A stretch of 64,000 bases of DNA from Chloroflexota bacterium (GTDB lineage Bacteria > Chloroflexota > Limnocylindria > Limnocylindrales > CSP1-4), in assembly GCA_021783095.1 (NCBI GenBank), contig JAJXUG010000006.1, positions 35,259 to 99,258 on the forward strand, in the 5' to 3' direction. The position numbers were made by a program, and so were the translations under genes. A model generated the notes under the pieces. It did not search any database and had not been told where the DNA came from. It saw only the letters and a program-made list of their open reading frames with translations. The first letter of the stretch is position 1, and each line of letters begins with the position of its first letter. Below are positions 56,615 to 64,000 of this stretch, piece after piece.

Positions 56615-56907
56615 CAGCCGGTCCTCCGCTCCTCGATCAGCATGGCCACAATGTCGACGTCGCCGTCCACGCGCGGCGGCGGCGTGCGGAGGATCTCCTC
56701 GAGCGGCGGCCCTCCCTTGCCCCGCCGGACGAGTCCCCGGCGCTCGAGGCCGGCGAGCCGATCTTCGAGGTCCACTCGGCCCGGCGCGGGCTCGAGGACA
56801 GCCACCGGCACGCCGCGGTCGGTGATGACTACCGATTCGCCCGCCTTGACGCGGTCGATCAGGGCGGACAGCCCGTTCTTCGCCTCGGTGATGGTCGCGG
56901 TCTTCAT
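56611..56907 (-). CDS. Phd/YefM-type antitoxin
   Basis: A 98-residue antitoxin. The Phd/YefM DNA-binding half is MKTATITEAKNGLSALIDRV with ESVVITDRGVPVAVLEP; the C-terminal half (LEERRGLVRRGK..., DVDIVAMLIEERR) would wrap the toxin. It likely represses its own operon through the palindrome just upstream of its start. Together with the PIN toxin, it forms a type II module next to the tRNA-Gln. Confidence 0.9.
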   Translation of the reverse strand: MKTATITEAKNGLSALIDRVKAGESVVITDRGVPVAVLEPAPGRVDLEDRLAGLERRGLVRRGKGGPPLEEILRTPPPRVDGDVDIVAMLIEERRTGW

Positions 56908-56924
56908 CTGGCTAGAATAGCCAG
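56908..56924 (-). promoter_or_regulatory. Palindromic operator and -10 box of the toxin-antitoxin operon
   Basis: CTGGCTA-GAA-TAGCCAG (read on the plus strand) is a perfect 7-base inverted repeat touching the antitoxin start codon. On the minus strand it contains TATTCT, a -10 box ending six bases before the ATG. Binding of the antitoxin here would block the promoter directly, and the message would be leaderless. Confidence 0.7.
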
Positions 56925-56970
56925 ACCGACATGGCCGGACAAGCCCCGAGTGCGGGAGGCGGCGAACTCG

Positions 56971-58182
56971 TCAGGCTGTCGCCGCCGCCCGCCGTCGCGA
57001 GCGCGCAAGCCCGTCAGCCAGGTCCTCCTCGAGGAACGCCGTCAGCTGCTCCCACTCGATCAGGAACGCGTCGTGGCCCTTGGACGAGCTGATCTCGCGG
57101 TACACCGCGTCCACCCCGGCGCCCGCCACGTCGCGCACCAGCGCTCGGACCTGCTCCGGCCCGAACAGGATGTCGCCCTCGATCCCGATCCCGGTCAGCC
57201 CCGTGTCCGCGGCCTCGAGCGCCCGGAACGCGGCCCGGACCCCGCCCCGCCCCCGCCCCACGTCATGGCTGTCCATGACCCGGACCAGCACGCGGTACGT
57301 CTCGGGGTCGAAGCGGCCGAGGATCTTCTGGCCCTGGTAGTCGAGGTAGGACGACACCGAGAACCGGCCGTCGGCCTCGACCCGCCGCCCGAACCGCCCG
57401 TCGAAGTCCGCCTCGGAGCGGTAGGTGGTCATCGCGAGCTGCCGGGCGATCGCCAGGCCGCGCTCGCCGAGCGCGTCGATCAACTCGAGCTGGATGTGGT
57501 TCCAGCCGATCGCCATGGCGCCCATCGCCGCCGGTGCGCCGAGCACGGTGACGTGGCCCACGGCCGAGGGCCTCGCGAGCGCGACCTCCTGAGCCACCAT
57601 GCCGCCGAGCGAGCCTCCGGCGACGAGCGCGAACCGCCCGATCCCCAGGCGGTCGGCGAGCGCCCACATGAGAGCCGCCTGGTCGCGCGCGGTGGGCTGC
57701 GGGAAGGCGGTCCCGTACGGGCCGCCGGTCGCGGGATCGGCCGAGGTGGGACCCGTCGTCCCGTACCGCCCGCCGAGCAGGTTCGCGCACAGCACTCCGA
57801 CGCGGTCCGTGTCCAGCGCGCGCCCCGGCCCGATGACCGGCTCCCACCAGTCGCCGGCCGCGTCGGCCGATCCGGTGAGCGCATGGACCACGAGCACCTG
57901 CGGGGCGTCGGGCCCGGGGCCGTCGTGGCGGTAGGCGACGGTGACCGGGAGCGAGGCGCCCGATTCGAGCGCCAGGCGCCCGATCGAGACCGTCTCGACC
58001 TGACCGGTACCGAACGCAGGCGAGGTGTCGGCGGAGACAGCGGCAGCCGCCGGCTCGGGGGCGCCGGCCGGCACGCGACCGGCAGCGGCGAGCCCCTCGA
58101 TGCCGGCGGCATCGCCGGGAAGGTCGAAGGCGTCGCCCGGAGAGCCGGAGCCCTCCGGGCGACGAGTCGCGTCCGACGACAT
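56971..58182 (-). CDS. metX: Homoserine O-acetyltransferase (MetX)
   Basis: A 403-residue alpha/beta hydrolase that acetylates homoserine with acetyl-CoA. Core: LPVTVAYRHDG, VLVVHALTGSADAAG, DRVGVLCANLLGGRYGTTGPTS, nucleophile elbow VAGGSLGGMVAQEVAL (Ser), MGAMAIGWNHIQLELI and the final SSKGHDAFLIEWEQL (His). The first ~55 residues are an Ala/Pro-rich extension not needed for the fold; a later start is possible. It follows metY by 11 bases in the same operon, together giving homocysteine for methionine. Confidence 0.92.
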   Translation of the reverse strand: MSSDATRRPEGSGSPGDAFDLPGDAAGIEGLAAAGRVPAGAPEPAAAAVSADTSPAFGTGQVETVSIGRLALESGASLPVTVAYRHDGPGPDAPQVLVVHALTGSADAAGDWWEPVIGPGRALDTDRVGVLCANLLGGRYGTTGPTSADPATGGPYGTAFPQPTARDQAALMWALADRLGIGRFALVAGGSLGGMVAQEVALARPSAVGHVTVLGAPAAMGAMAIGWNHIQLELIDALGERGLAIARQLAMTTYRSEADFDGRFGRRVEADGRFSVSSYLDYQGQKILGRFDPETYRVLVRVMDSHDVGRGRGGVRAAFRALEAADTGLTGIGIEGDILFGPEQVRALVRDVAGAGVDAVYREISSSKGHDAFLIEWEQLTAFLEEDLADGLARSRRRAAATA

Positions 58183-58193
58183 CGCGATGGGCC

Positions 58194-59564
<1,371 letters not shown>

Positions 59565-59634
59565 TCAATTCGTCGAGGGGCCCTGCGGGGTCTGGCTCGG
59601 CGGCTACCCGTCGTGTTGGCCGGAGAACGAAAGA

Positions 59635-59659
59635 GCCGCGAACCCTCGTGGTTCGCGGC
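59635..59659 (-). terminator. Intrinsic terminator in the metY leader
   Basis: GCCGCGAACC and GGTTCGCGGC form a perfect 10-base stem around five bases; on the minus strand it is followed by TCTTTCGTTC, a T-rich tail. It lies 104 bases upstream of metY, on the same strand, and 47 bases after a small upstream ORF. It could be an attenuator for metY or the end of the upstream exported-protein transcript. Confidence 0.7.
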
Positions 59660-59706
59660 CCCGGGACCTCGGCTCCGAGATCCCCGCTGTCACTCGCTGC
59701 TCGTGG

Positions 59707-59793
59707 TCAGCGCGCGGGGGTCTCGGCGCCCGTCTCCGAACGACGGGGCCGCCCACGCATGCGCATCAACCAGGACACAGTGGTGTGAGCCAT
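59707..59793 (-). CDS. Possible 28-residue leader peptide upstream of metY
   Basis: Begins MAHTTVSWLMRMRGRPRR and ends at TGA 47 bases before the terminator hairpin. GGAG lies four bases before the ATG. Three of its first twelve codons are Met, and the peptide is basic. A leader peptide followed by an intrinsic terminator is the arrangement of transcription attenuation; which amino acid would be sensed is unproved. Confidence 0.4.
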   Translation of the reverse strand: MAHTTVSWLMRMRGRPRRSETGAETPAR

Positions 59794-59887
59794 CAGGCTC
59801 CGGAGGATGGGGGACGGATGGCCGTCCGTCAAGTCCCCGGACGGCGGCGCAACCGAGATGCAATCGTCCGCCGCCCGGGAGAAGCCG

Positions 59888-60430
59888 TCAGCCGCCAACG
59901 GCCGGGCTGGCCGAGGGAGCGGTGACGCCGCCGCCGAGGCCGGGCAAGCCGCCCAGGCCCGGGGCCCCGGCATTCGCGCCCGCCCTGCCCAGCCGCAGGT
60001 CGCGCAGGATGCCCCTGCCGAGCGCCCGCATGTCGGCGACCGTCAACTGGCCGTTCTTCATGAGCGGCTTGAGCTGCTGGAGCGGGCTGTCAGCGGGGAG
60101 CTGCGCCAGCTCGTCGGCGGTGAGGACGCCATCGGAGAGGAACGCGCGAAGCTGCTTCAGCTCCGCCTGCGTCTCGACCCGCTTCGCGACCCAGGCGTTG
60201 ATGATCGCCTGCTCCTGGCCGCCCGTGATGGTGCCCTTGGTGACGAGCGGGTCGAGCACCGACCTGAGGTAGGGCGCGATGGGCGCGGTCGATGCGGCGG
60301 GCGCCGCCGGGACGACATTCCCGGCGGCCGAGGGCGCGGCTGGCGCCGTCGAGGCGAGGACGGCCCCGGTGCCGGCGATGACGAGCGCCGCTGTGGCGAG
60401 GGGCAGTCCGATGGTCTTGCCGAGCTTCAT
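59888..60430 (-). CDS. Exported helical protein of unknown function
   Basis: A 180-residue protein with a signal peptide (GKTIGLPLATAALVIAGTGA) and an Ala/Pro linker. It then has two helical modules: SVLDPLVTKGTITGGQEQAI and LSDGVLTADELAQLPADSPL followed by LKPLMKNGQLTVADMRALG. The G-T-I-T/G-V-L-T/G-Q-L-T turns recall EF-hand-like or DUF2680-like exported repeats, without canonical calcium loops. The C-terminus is Gly-rich. It lies 67 bases downstream of the sensor kinase gene and may belong to the same transcript. Confidence 0.7.
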   Translation of the reverse strand: MKLGKTIGLPLATAALVIAGTGAVLASTAPAAPSAAGNVVPAAPAASTAPIAPYLRSVLDPLVTKGTITGGQEQAIINAWVAKRVETQAELKQLRAFLSDGVLTADELAQLPADSPLQQLKPLMKNGQLTVADMRALGRGILRDLRLGRAGANAGAPGLGGLPGLGGGVTAPSASPAVGG

Positions 60431-60497
60431 GCTGTGCCTCCGCGAGGGTCGGCGCGTGCCTGCGCCGGTTTGATGAGCCCAGCGTCGGGGGGCAACC

Positions 60498-61973
60498 TCA
60501 GGACTGGCCGGGGCTGGGCTGGGAGTTCCCTGTGAGGACGGCGTCCGCGCCAGCGCCATCGGCCAGCGGCAGGAGCGCGCAGAACGTCGCGCCGCCGCCC
60601 GGTGTCGCCTCGTGCCACAGCCGCCCGCCGTGGGCGGCGACGATCGACGCCACGATCGAGAGGCCCAGGCCGGACCCGCCCGTCTCGCGCGAGCGCCCGG
60701 CGTCGGCGCGGTAGAAGCGGTCGAAGACGCGCGCCGCGTGCTCGGGCGGGATCCCGGGACCGTGGTCCACCACGCGCAGCTCCGCCCAGCGGCCGCCGTC
60801 AGCGGTGGATGCCGCGCGGAGCACCACCTCGGCCGGCGTCTCGGCCGGCGTGTGGAGGCCCACGTTGGCGAGGAGGTTGCCAACCACCTGGCGCAGCCGG
60901 TCGTCGTCGCCGATCACCCGCACCCCGGCGTCGACCGCGGCCACCACCGGATGCGTGGGGGCGGTGGCGCGCAGGTCCGCCACGGCGTCCGCGCAGGCGC
61001 GCGAGAGGTCGACCACGTCCCGCCGCAGCGGCCGCCCCTGGTCGAGCCGTGCGAGCAGCAGGAGGTCGTCCACGAGTGATCCCATCCGCCGGCTCTCGCC
61101 CTCGATCCGGCCCATGGCGGCCTCGAGCGCGGCTGGATCGGCAAGGCCGCCGGCCCGGTACAGCTCCGCGTAGCCCCGGATGGCGGTCACCGGCGTCCGC
61201 AGCTCGTGCGAGGCGTCCGCCACGAACCGGCGCAGCCGCGCCTCGCTCTCCTGCTTCGCGGCCAGCGCGTCGTGCTGCTGCGCGAAGGCGGCCTGGACCT
61301 GGTCGACCATCCCGTCGAAGGCGGCGCCCAGGCGGCCGACCTCGGTGCCGTCGTGGGGCACGCCCGTCCGATGCGTGAGGTCGCCCCCCGCGATGCGACC
61401 CGCCGCATCGGCGACGCGCTCCACGGGCAGGAGGCCCCGGCGCACGATCAGCCACGCCACGGCGACCAGCACGGCGATCGCCGCGATCCCGATGAGCAGG
61501 AGCAGCCGCACGAGCGTGGCGATGGTCGCGTCCACGGCCGACATCGGCGCCGCCAGCGCGATCACCGCCCCGAGACGCGCATTCACCAGCAGTACCCGGT
61601 AGTGCATCGAGCCGTCCACGGACGGCAGCTCCATGACCCGCCCGATCTCCGACGCGGGCACGCCGCCGGTGTAGTTGGGCATGGCCGGCAGCGGGTCGGG
61701 ATTGTCGGTGAAACCCGAGGGCAGGCTGAGCGTGATCGACCCGCCGCGGTTGTAGCGGATCACCGCCAGGCTGCGGCCGCCGGGGCTGTCCGTGGCGTCC
61801 ACCGTGAGCAGCCGCTGCATGGGCGCCGGCGAGTTCGAGATCGACGCGAGCTCGCTGTCGATCCGGTCGACGAGGCCGACGCGGACGAGGCCGACCAGCA
61901 GCACGCCGGCGATGACGAGCGCGACCGTGAGGACGGCGCCCAGGCTCGCGACCAGCCGCAGCCGGAGGCTCAT
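60498..61973 (-). CDS. Sensor histidine kinase
   Basis: A 491-residue membrane kinase. First membrane helix about 8-32 (VASLGAVLTVALVIAGVLLVGLV), an extracytoplasmic domain of about 125 residues, a second helix about 160-182 (LLLIGIAAIAVLVAVAWLIV), HAMP, HisKA with phospho-His in DASHELRTPVTAIRGYAEL, and HATPase with N box NLLANVGLH, DHGPGIPPEHAARVFDRFYR and GSGLGLSIV. Signal unknown. It follows the response regulator gene by four bases. The N-box has a Gly where Asn-Lys/Ala is usual, not obviously disabling. Confidence 0.94.
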   Translation of the reverse strand: MSLRLRLVASLGAVLTVALVIAGVLLVGLVRVGLVDRIDSELASISNSPAPMQRLLTVDATDSPGGRSLAVIRYNRGGSITLSLPSGFTDNPDPLPAMPNYTGGVPASEIGRVMELPSVDGSMHYRVLLVNARLGAVIALAAPMSAVDATIATLVRLLLLIGIAAIAVLVAVAWLIVRRGLLPVERVADAAGRIAGGDLTHRTGVPHDGTEVGRLGAAFDGMVDQVQAAFAQQHDALAAKQESEARLRRFVADASHELRTPVTAIRGYAELYRAGGLADPAALEAAMGRIEGESRRMGSLVDDLLLLARLDQGRPLRRDVVDLSRACADAVADLRATAPTHPVVAAVDAGVRVIGDDDRLRQVVGNLLANVGLHTPAETPAEVVLRAASTADGGRWAELRVVDHGPGIPPEHAARVFDRFYRADAGRSRETGGSGLGLSIVASIVAAHGGRLWHEATPGGGATFCALLPLADGAGADAVLTGNSQPSPGQS

Positions 61974-61977
61974 GGCG

Positions 61978-62703
61978 TCATGCGGGTTCGGCGGCGGTGC
62001 CGTCGGCGCGGAGCACGTAGCCGAAGCCGCGGACCGTGCGCAGCAGCCGGGGCTCGACGTCGTCGACCTTGCGCCGGAGGTAGCTGACGTAGGTCTCGAC
62101 GACGTTGTCCTCGCCGTTGAAGTCGTACTGCCAGACGTGGTCGAGGATCTGCTGCTTCGAGAGCACGCGCTCGGGGTTGAGCAGGAAGAAGCGGAGCAGG
62201 CGGAACTCGGTGGGGGACAGCTCCACCTCCCGGCCCGCGCGCCAGACCTGGTGGCGGTCCTCGTCCATCTCGAGGTCCCGGTAGCGCAGGCGCGGCGCCT
62301 GCTCGCCGCCGCCCTTGCCCGCCCGAACGCGCCGCAGCAGGGCGCCGATCCGCAGCGTGAGCTCCTCGAGGCTGAACGGCTTGGTGACGTAGTCGTCGCC
62401 GCCCCGGATGAAGCCCGCGATCCGGTCGTCCTCCGTGTCGCGCGCGGAGAGGAAGATGACCGGGACGAAGTCGCGCGCGGCGCGGAGCCGGCGGCAGACT
62501 TCGAAGCCGTCGATGTCGGGAAGCATCACGTCGAGCACCACGAGGTCCGGGGCCGAGCTCCCGGCCGCGTCGAGGGCGCCGAACCCGGTTGCGGCCGTGG
62601 TCACCTGGTAGCCCATGTACCGCAGGGCGGTGGCGAGGAGGTCGGTGATGGCCGGCTCGTCGTCGACGACCAGGACGTGTGCGTTGCCGGGGGCAGACTG
62701 CAT
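61978..62703 (-). CDS. OmpR/PhoB-type response regulator
   Basis: A 241-residue two-domain regulator. Receiver: acidic pair in LVVDDEPAITDLLATAL, phospho-Asp in LVVLDVMLPDIDGFEV, Thr/Ser in IFLSARDTEDD and Lys in YVTKPFSLEEL. The winged helix DNA-binding domain has VELSPTEFRLLRFFLLNPERVLSKQQILDHVW and VETYVSYLRRKVD. The ATG at 62703 is preferred to one 11 codons upstream because the receiver then starts at its normal place. Partner of the kinase that follows. Confidence 0.95.
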   Translation of the reverse strand: MQSAPGNAHVLVVDDEPAITDLLATALRYMGYQVTTAATGFGALDAAGSSAPDLVVLDVMLPDIDGFEVCRRLRAARDFVPVIFLSARDTEDDRIAGFIRGGDDYVTKPFSLEELTLRIGALLRRVRAGKGGGEQAPRLRYRDLEMDEDRHQVWRAGREVELSPTEFRLLRFFLLNPERVLSKQQILDHVWQYDFNGEDNVVETYVSYLRRKVDDVEPRLLRTVRGFGYVLRADGTAAEPA

Positions 62704-63004
62704 GACGCCATCTTGGCGTGCCGAGGCTGTGAGCATGCTGTGAGTCCGCTGTGTGGCGCACGCGATGGTGCCCGCGGCGCCGGCGCCGGCGTTCGTCCAT
62801 GCGCCGGCGCCGTTGCGCGTGCACCGTCCGGCTCTGCGGGCGGTCGAGGCGCTGCGCCAGCCGGCCCGCGCGCTCAGGCGCCGGGTCGAGCGCCCGCAGA
62901 GCCGGTGGGTGGACGGACGCCGCGGCGGTGCAGGTCGGGACTCGGAGGCGCAAACGATCGGGAAGTCAGCCGTTCGGCGCTCGACCGCGCGCCTATGATC
63001 GGCT
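62704..63004. other. Intergenic region with a 15-base inverted repeat
   Basis: CCGGCTCTGCGGGCG (62828-62842) is perfectly matched by its complement at 62891-62905, giving a 15-base stem with a 48-base loop. An open frame across it (62753-62998, plus strand) is a low-complexity Ala/Pro/Arg reading that I do not accept as a gene. The repeat might be a terminator, an operator or an element end. Confidence 0.5.
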
Positions 63005-63204
63005 GAGTGTCACCCTCAGTTGCGTCTTCCGGCTTGGCTCTTACGCTCGCTGCCCGCCCGCAGGGCGTGGCTTGCATGGGTTGTGCCGGCCGGGAGACAG
63101 TCCGGGCCGACCGGCGTGACTTGATAGGAGCGTGGCACCGCCCCCACTCAGGTGTGTCCGCCGACCGGCCCGTGCGTCACCCCATGCACGGAGGCGACAG
63201 GGGC
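63005..63204 (+). ncRNA. Possible IS110 left-end noncoding (bridge) RNA region
   Basis: In IS110-type elements the noncoding end before the transposase gene encodes a structured RNA that pairs with target and donor DNA. The 200 bases here lack a gene and contain pairable GC-rich segments (CCGCCCGCAGGGCG; GGCCGGGAGACAGTCCGGGCC read in two parts). Family-based inference; the left element boundary could not be fixed. Confidence 0.35.
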
Positions 63205-64000
63205 ATGGTCATCCTGGGAGCGGATCTGCACAAGCGCTGGCACACCGTCGTCGCGGTCGACGAGCAGGGCCGCAAGCTCGGCGAGCGGACGGTGCCCGCC
63301 ACGCCGGACGGCCATCTCGAGCTGCGCGCGTGGGCCGCGGGGTACGCCGAGCGCCGCTGGGGGCTCGAGGACTGCCGCCACCTCTCGCGGCGCCTCGAGG
63401 CGGACCTGCTCCGCTGCGGCGAGCAGGTCGTGCGCGTGCCGCCCAAGCTCATGGCGGGGACCCGCCGCTCGGTGCGCGAGCCCGGCAAGAGCGACCCGAT
63501 CGACGCGCTGGCGGTCGCCCGCGCGGCCCTCGCCAACCCGGGCCTCCCGGTCGCCTCGCTCGACGGCCCCGAGCGCGACGTCCGCCTCCTCGTCGACCAC
63601 CGCGACGACCTGGTCGCCGAGCGCACCCGGGACATCGCCCGCCTGCGCTGGCACCTCCACGAGCTCGGGGTCGAGGAGCCGGGGGGCCGCTCGCTCGACC
63701 GCGTCGGCACCCAGGACGCGCTCGCCGGGGCGCTCGCCGGGGCTCCGGGCACGGTCGCGCGGATCGCCCGCACCCTGCTCGGACGCGTCAGCACCTCGAG
63801 CGCCGCGATCCGCGAGCTCGAGCGGGAGATCGAGGGCCTCGTCGCCGCGCTCGCGCCCAGCCTGCTCGCGCTGCCCGGCTGCGGGCCGCTCACCGCGGCC
63901 AAGATCGTCGGCGAGTGCGCCGGCATCCGCCGCTTCCACTCCGCCGCCGCGTTCGCCCGGCACAACGGCACGGCGCCGGTGCCGGTCTGGTCGGGCAACC
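63205..64000 (+). CDS. IS110-family transposase, 3' end outside window
   Basis: 265 residues are visible. The N-terminal RuvC-like DEDD domain has ILGADLHKRWHTVVAVDEQG (first Asp), WGLEDCRHLSRRLEADLL (Glu) and the KSDPIDALAVARAALANP pair of Asp residues. The C-terminal Transposase_20 part begins at SLLALPGCGPLTAAKIVGE (helix-hairpin-helix) and runs to the window edge before its Ser-containing catalytic motif. No stop or frameshift is seen, so it may be active. GGAGG lies about 14 bases before the ATG. Confidence 0.92.
   Translation, partial: MVILGADLHKRWHTVVAVDEQGRKLGERTVPATPDGHLELRAWAAGYAERRWGLEDCRHLSRRLEADLLRCGEQVVRVPPKLMAGTRRSVREPGKSDPIDALAVARAALANPGLPVASLDGPERDVRLLVDHRDDLVAERTRDIARLRWHLHELGVEEPGGRSLDRVGTQDALAGALAGAPGTVARIARTLLGRVSTSSAAIRELEREIEGLVAALAPSLLALPGCGPLTAAKIVGECAGIRRFHSAAAFARHNGTAPVPVWSGN

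Larger units (their letters stand above)
63005..64000 (+). mobile_element. IS110-family insertion sequence (partial)
   Basis: Defined by the transposase and its noncoding 5' region. IS110 elements lack long terminal inverted repeats, so the left boundary is an estimate and the right end is beyond the window. It lies about 300 bases from the two-component system and interrupts no recognised gene. Confidence 0.6.

Noticed and set aside
62753..62998. 81-codon plus-strand ORF between the response regulator and IS110
   Set aside because: Low-complexity Ala/Pro/Arg reading across a large inverted repeat, no ribosome-binding site, no family resemblance.

Overview
The window is 64 kb of very GC-rich bacterial DNA. 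The gene content is three LLM-class flavin/F420-type oxidoreductases, a single-chain pyruvate:ferredoxin oxidoreductase beside a dihydroorotate-dehydrogenase-like gene, an ADP-forming acyl-CoA synthetase, DUF190-CBS and CrcB, short intergenic spaces and many ATGA/GTGA start-stop overlaps. This points to a soil or freshwater Chloroflexota lineage (Limnocylindria-like) or, less likely, an actinomycete. No rRNA or other lineage marker is present, so this is inference.

Left part (1-27.5 kb): mostly housekeeping and accessory metabolism. It holds an LLM oxidoreductase, a 2H phosphoesterase, two zinc-ribbon proteins with an unknown 443-residue partner, a drug/metabolite exporter, the nifJ/DHOD-like operon, a fluoride module (riboswitch, crcB, DUF190-4xCBS), a Nudix hydrolase, an NlpC/P60 endopeptidase, an MFS exporter, an acyl-CoA synthetase, a methyltransferase/LLM pair facing a WYL regulator, a HAD phosphatase, thymidine kinase and glutaminyl-tRNA synthetase. 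A decayed stretch at 24.2-24.95 kb carries fused remnants of an MFS and a WYL gene.

Middle part (27.5-56.1 kb): a sugar-catabolism block bounded by a tRNA-Gln-like sequence at 27.47 kb, directly upstream of glnS, and an intact tRNA-Gln(CTG) at 56.01-56.08 kb. Both are on the minus strand and share the 3' end and its flank. Just inside the intact tRNA is a decayed tyrosine recombinase, and just inside the other copy is an ABC permease broken by an inversion. This looks like an old genomic island. Inside it two operons converge. The plus-strand operon has three tandem LacI-type operators, an RbsABC-type sugar importer, its LacI regulator, a LacD-type aldolase, a PfkB kinase, an aldo-keto reductase, an FGGY kinase, a GatD-like dehydrogenase, a FucU mutarotase and L-fucose isomerase. 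The minus-strand operon faces a DeoR regulator and contains a RhaB-like kinase, a PHP protein, an SDR, a SorE-like dehydrogenase, a second zinc dehydrogenase, a fused E1 alpha-beta and a fused E2-E3 protein. I suggest that the minus operon turns a 6-deoxyketose 1-phosphate into a 1-deoxyketose 6-phosphate. That compound is an acetoin analogue, which an acetoin-dehydrogenase-like complex could cleave to acetyl-CoA and a tetrose phosphate. This is a hypothesis, but it explains every redox enzyme except the extra dehydrogenase.

Right part (56.1-64 kb): a PIN/Phd toxin-antitoxin pair with its palindromic operator, the metY-metX pair behind a leader with a small ORF and an intrinsic terminator, an exported protein downstream of an OmpR-type two-component system, and an IS110-family transposase running off the right edge.
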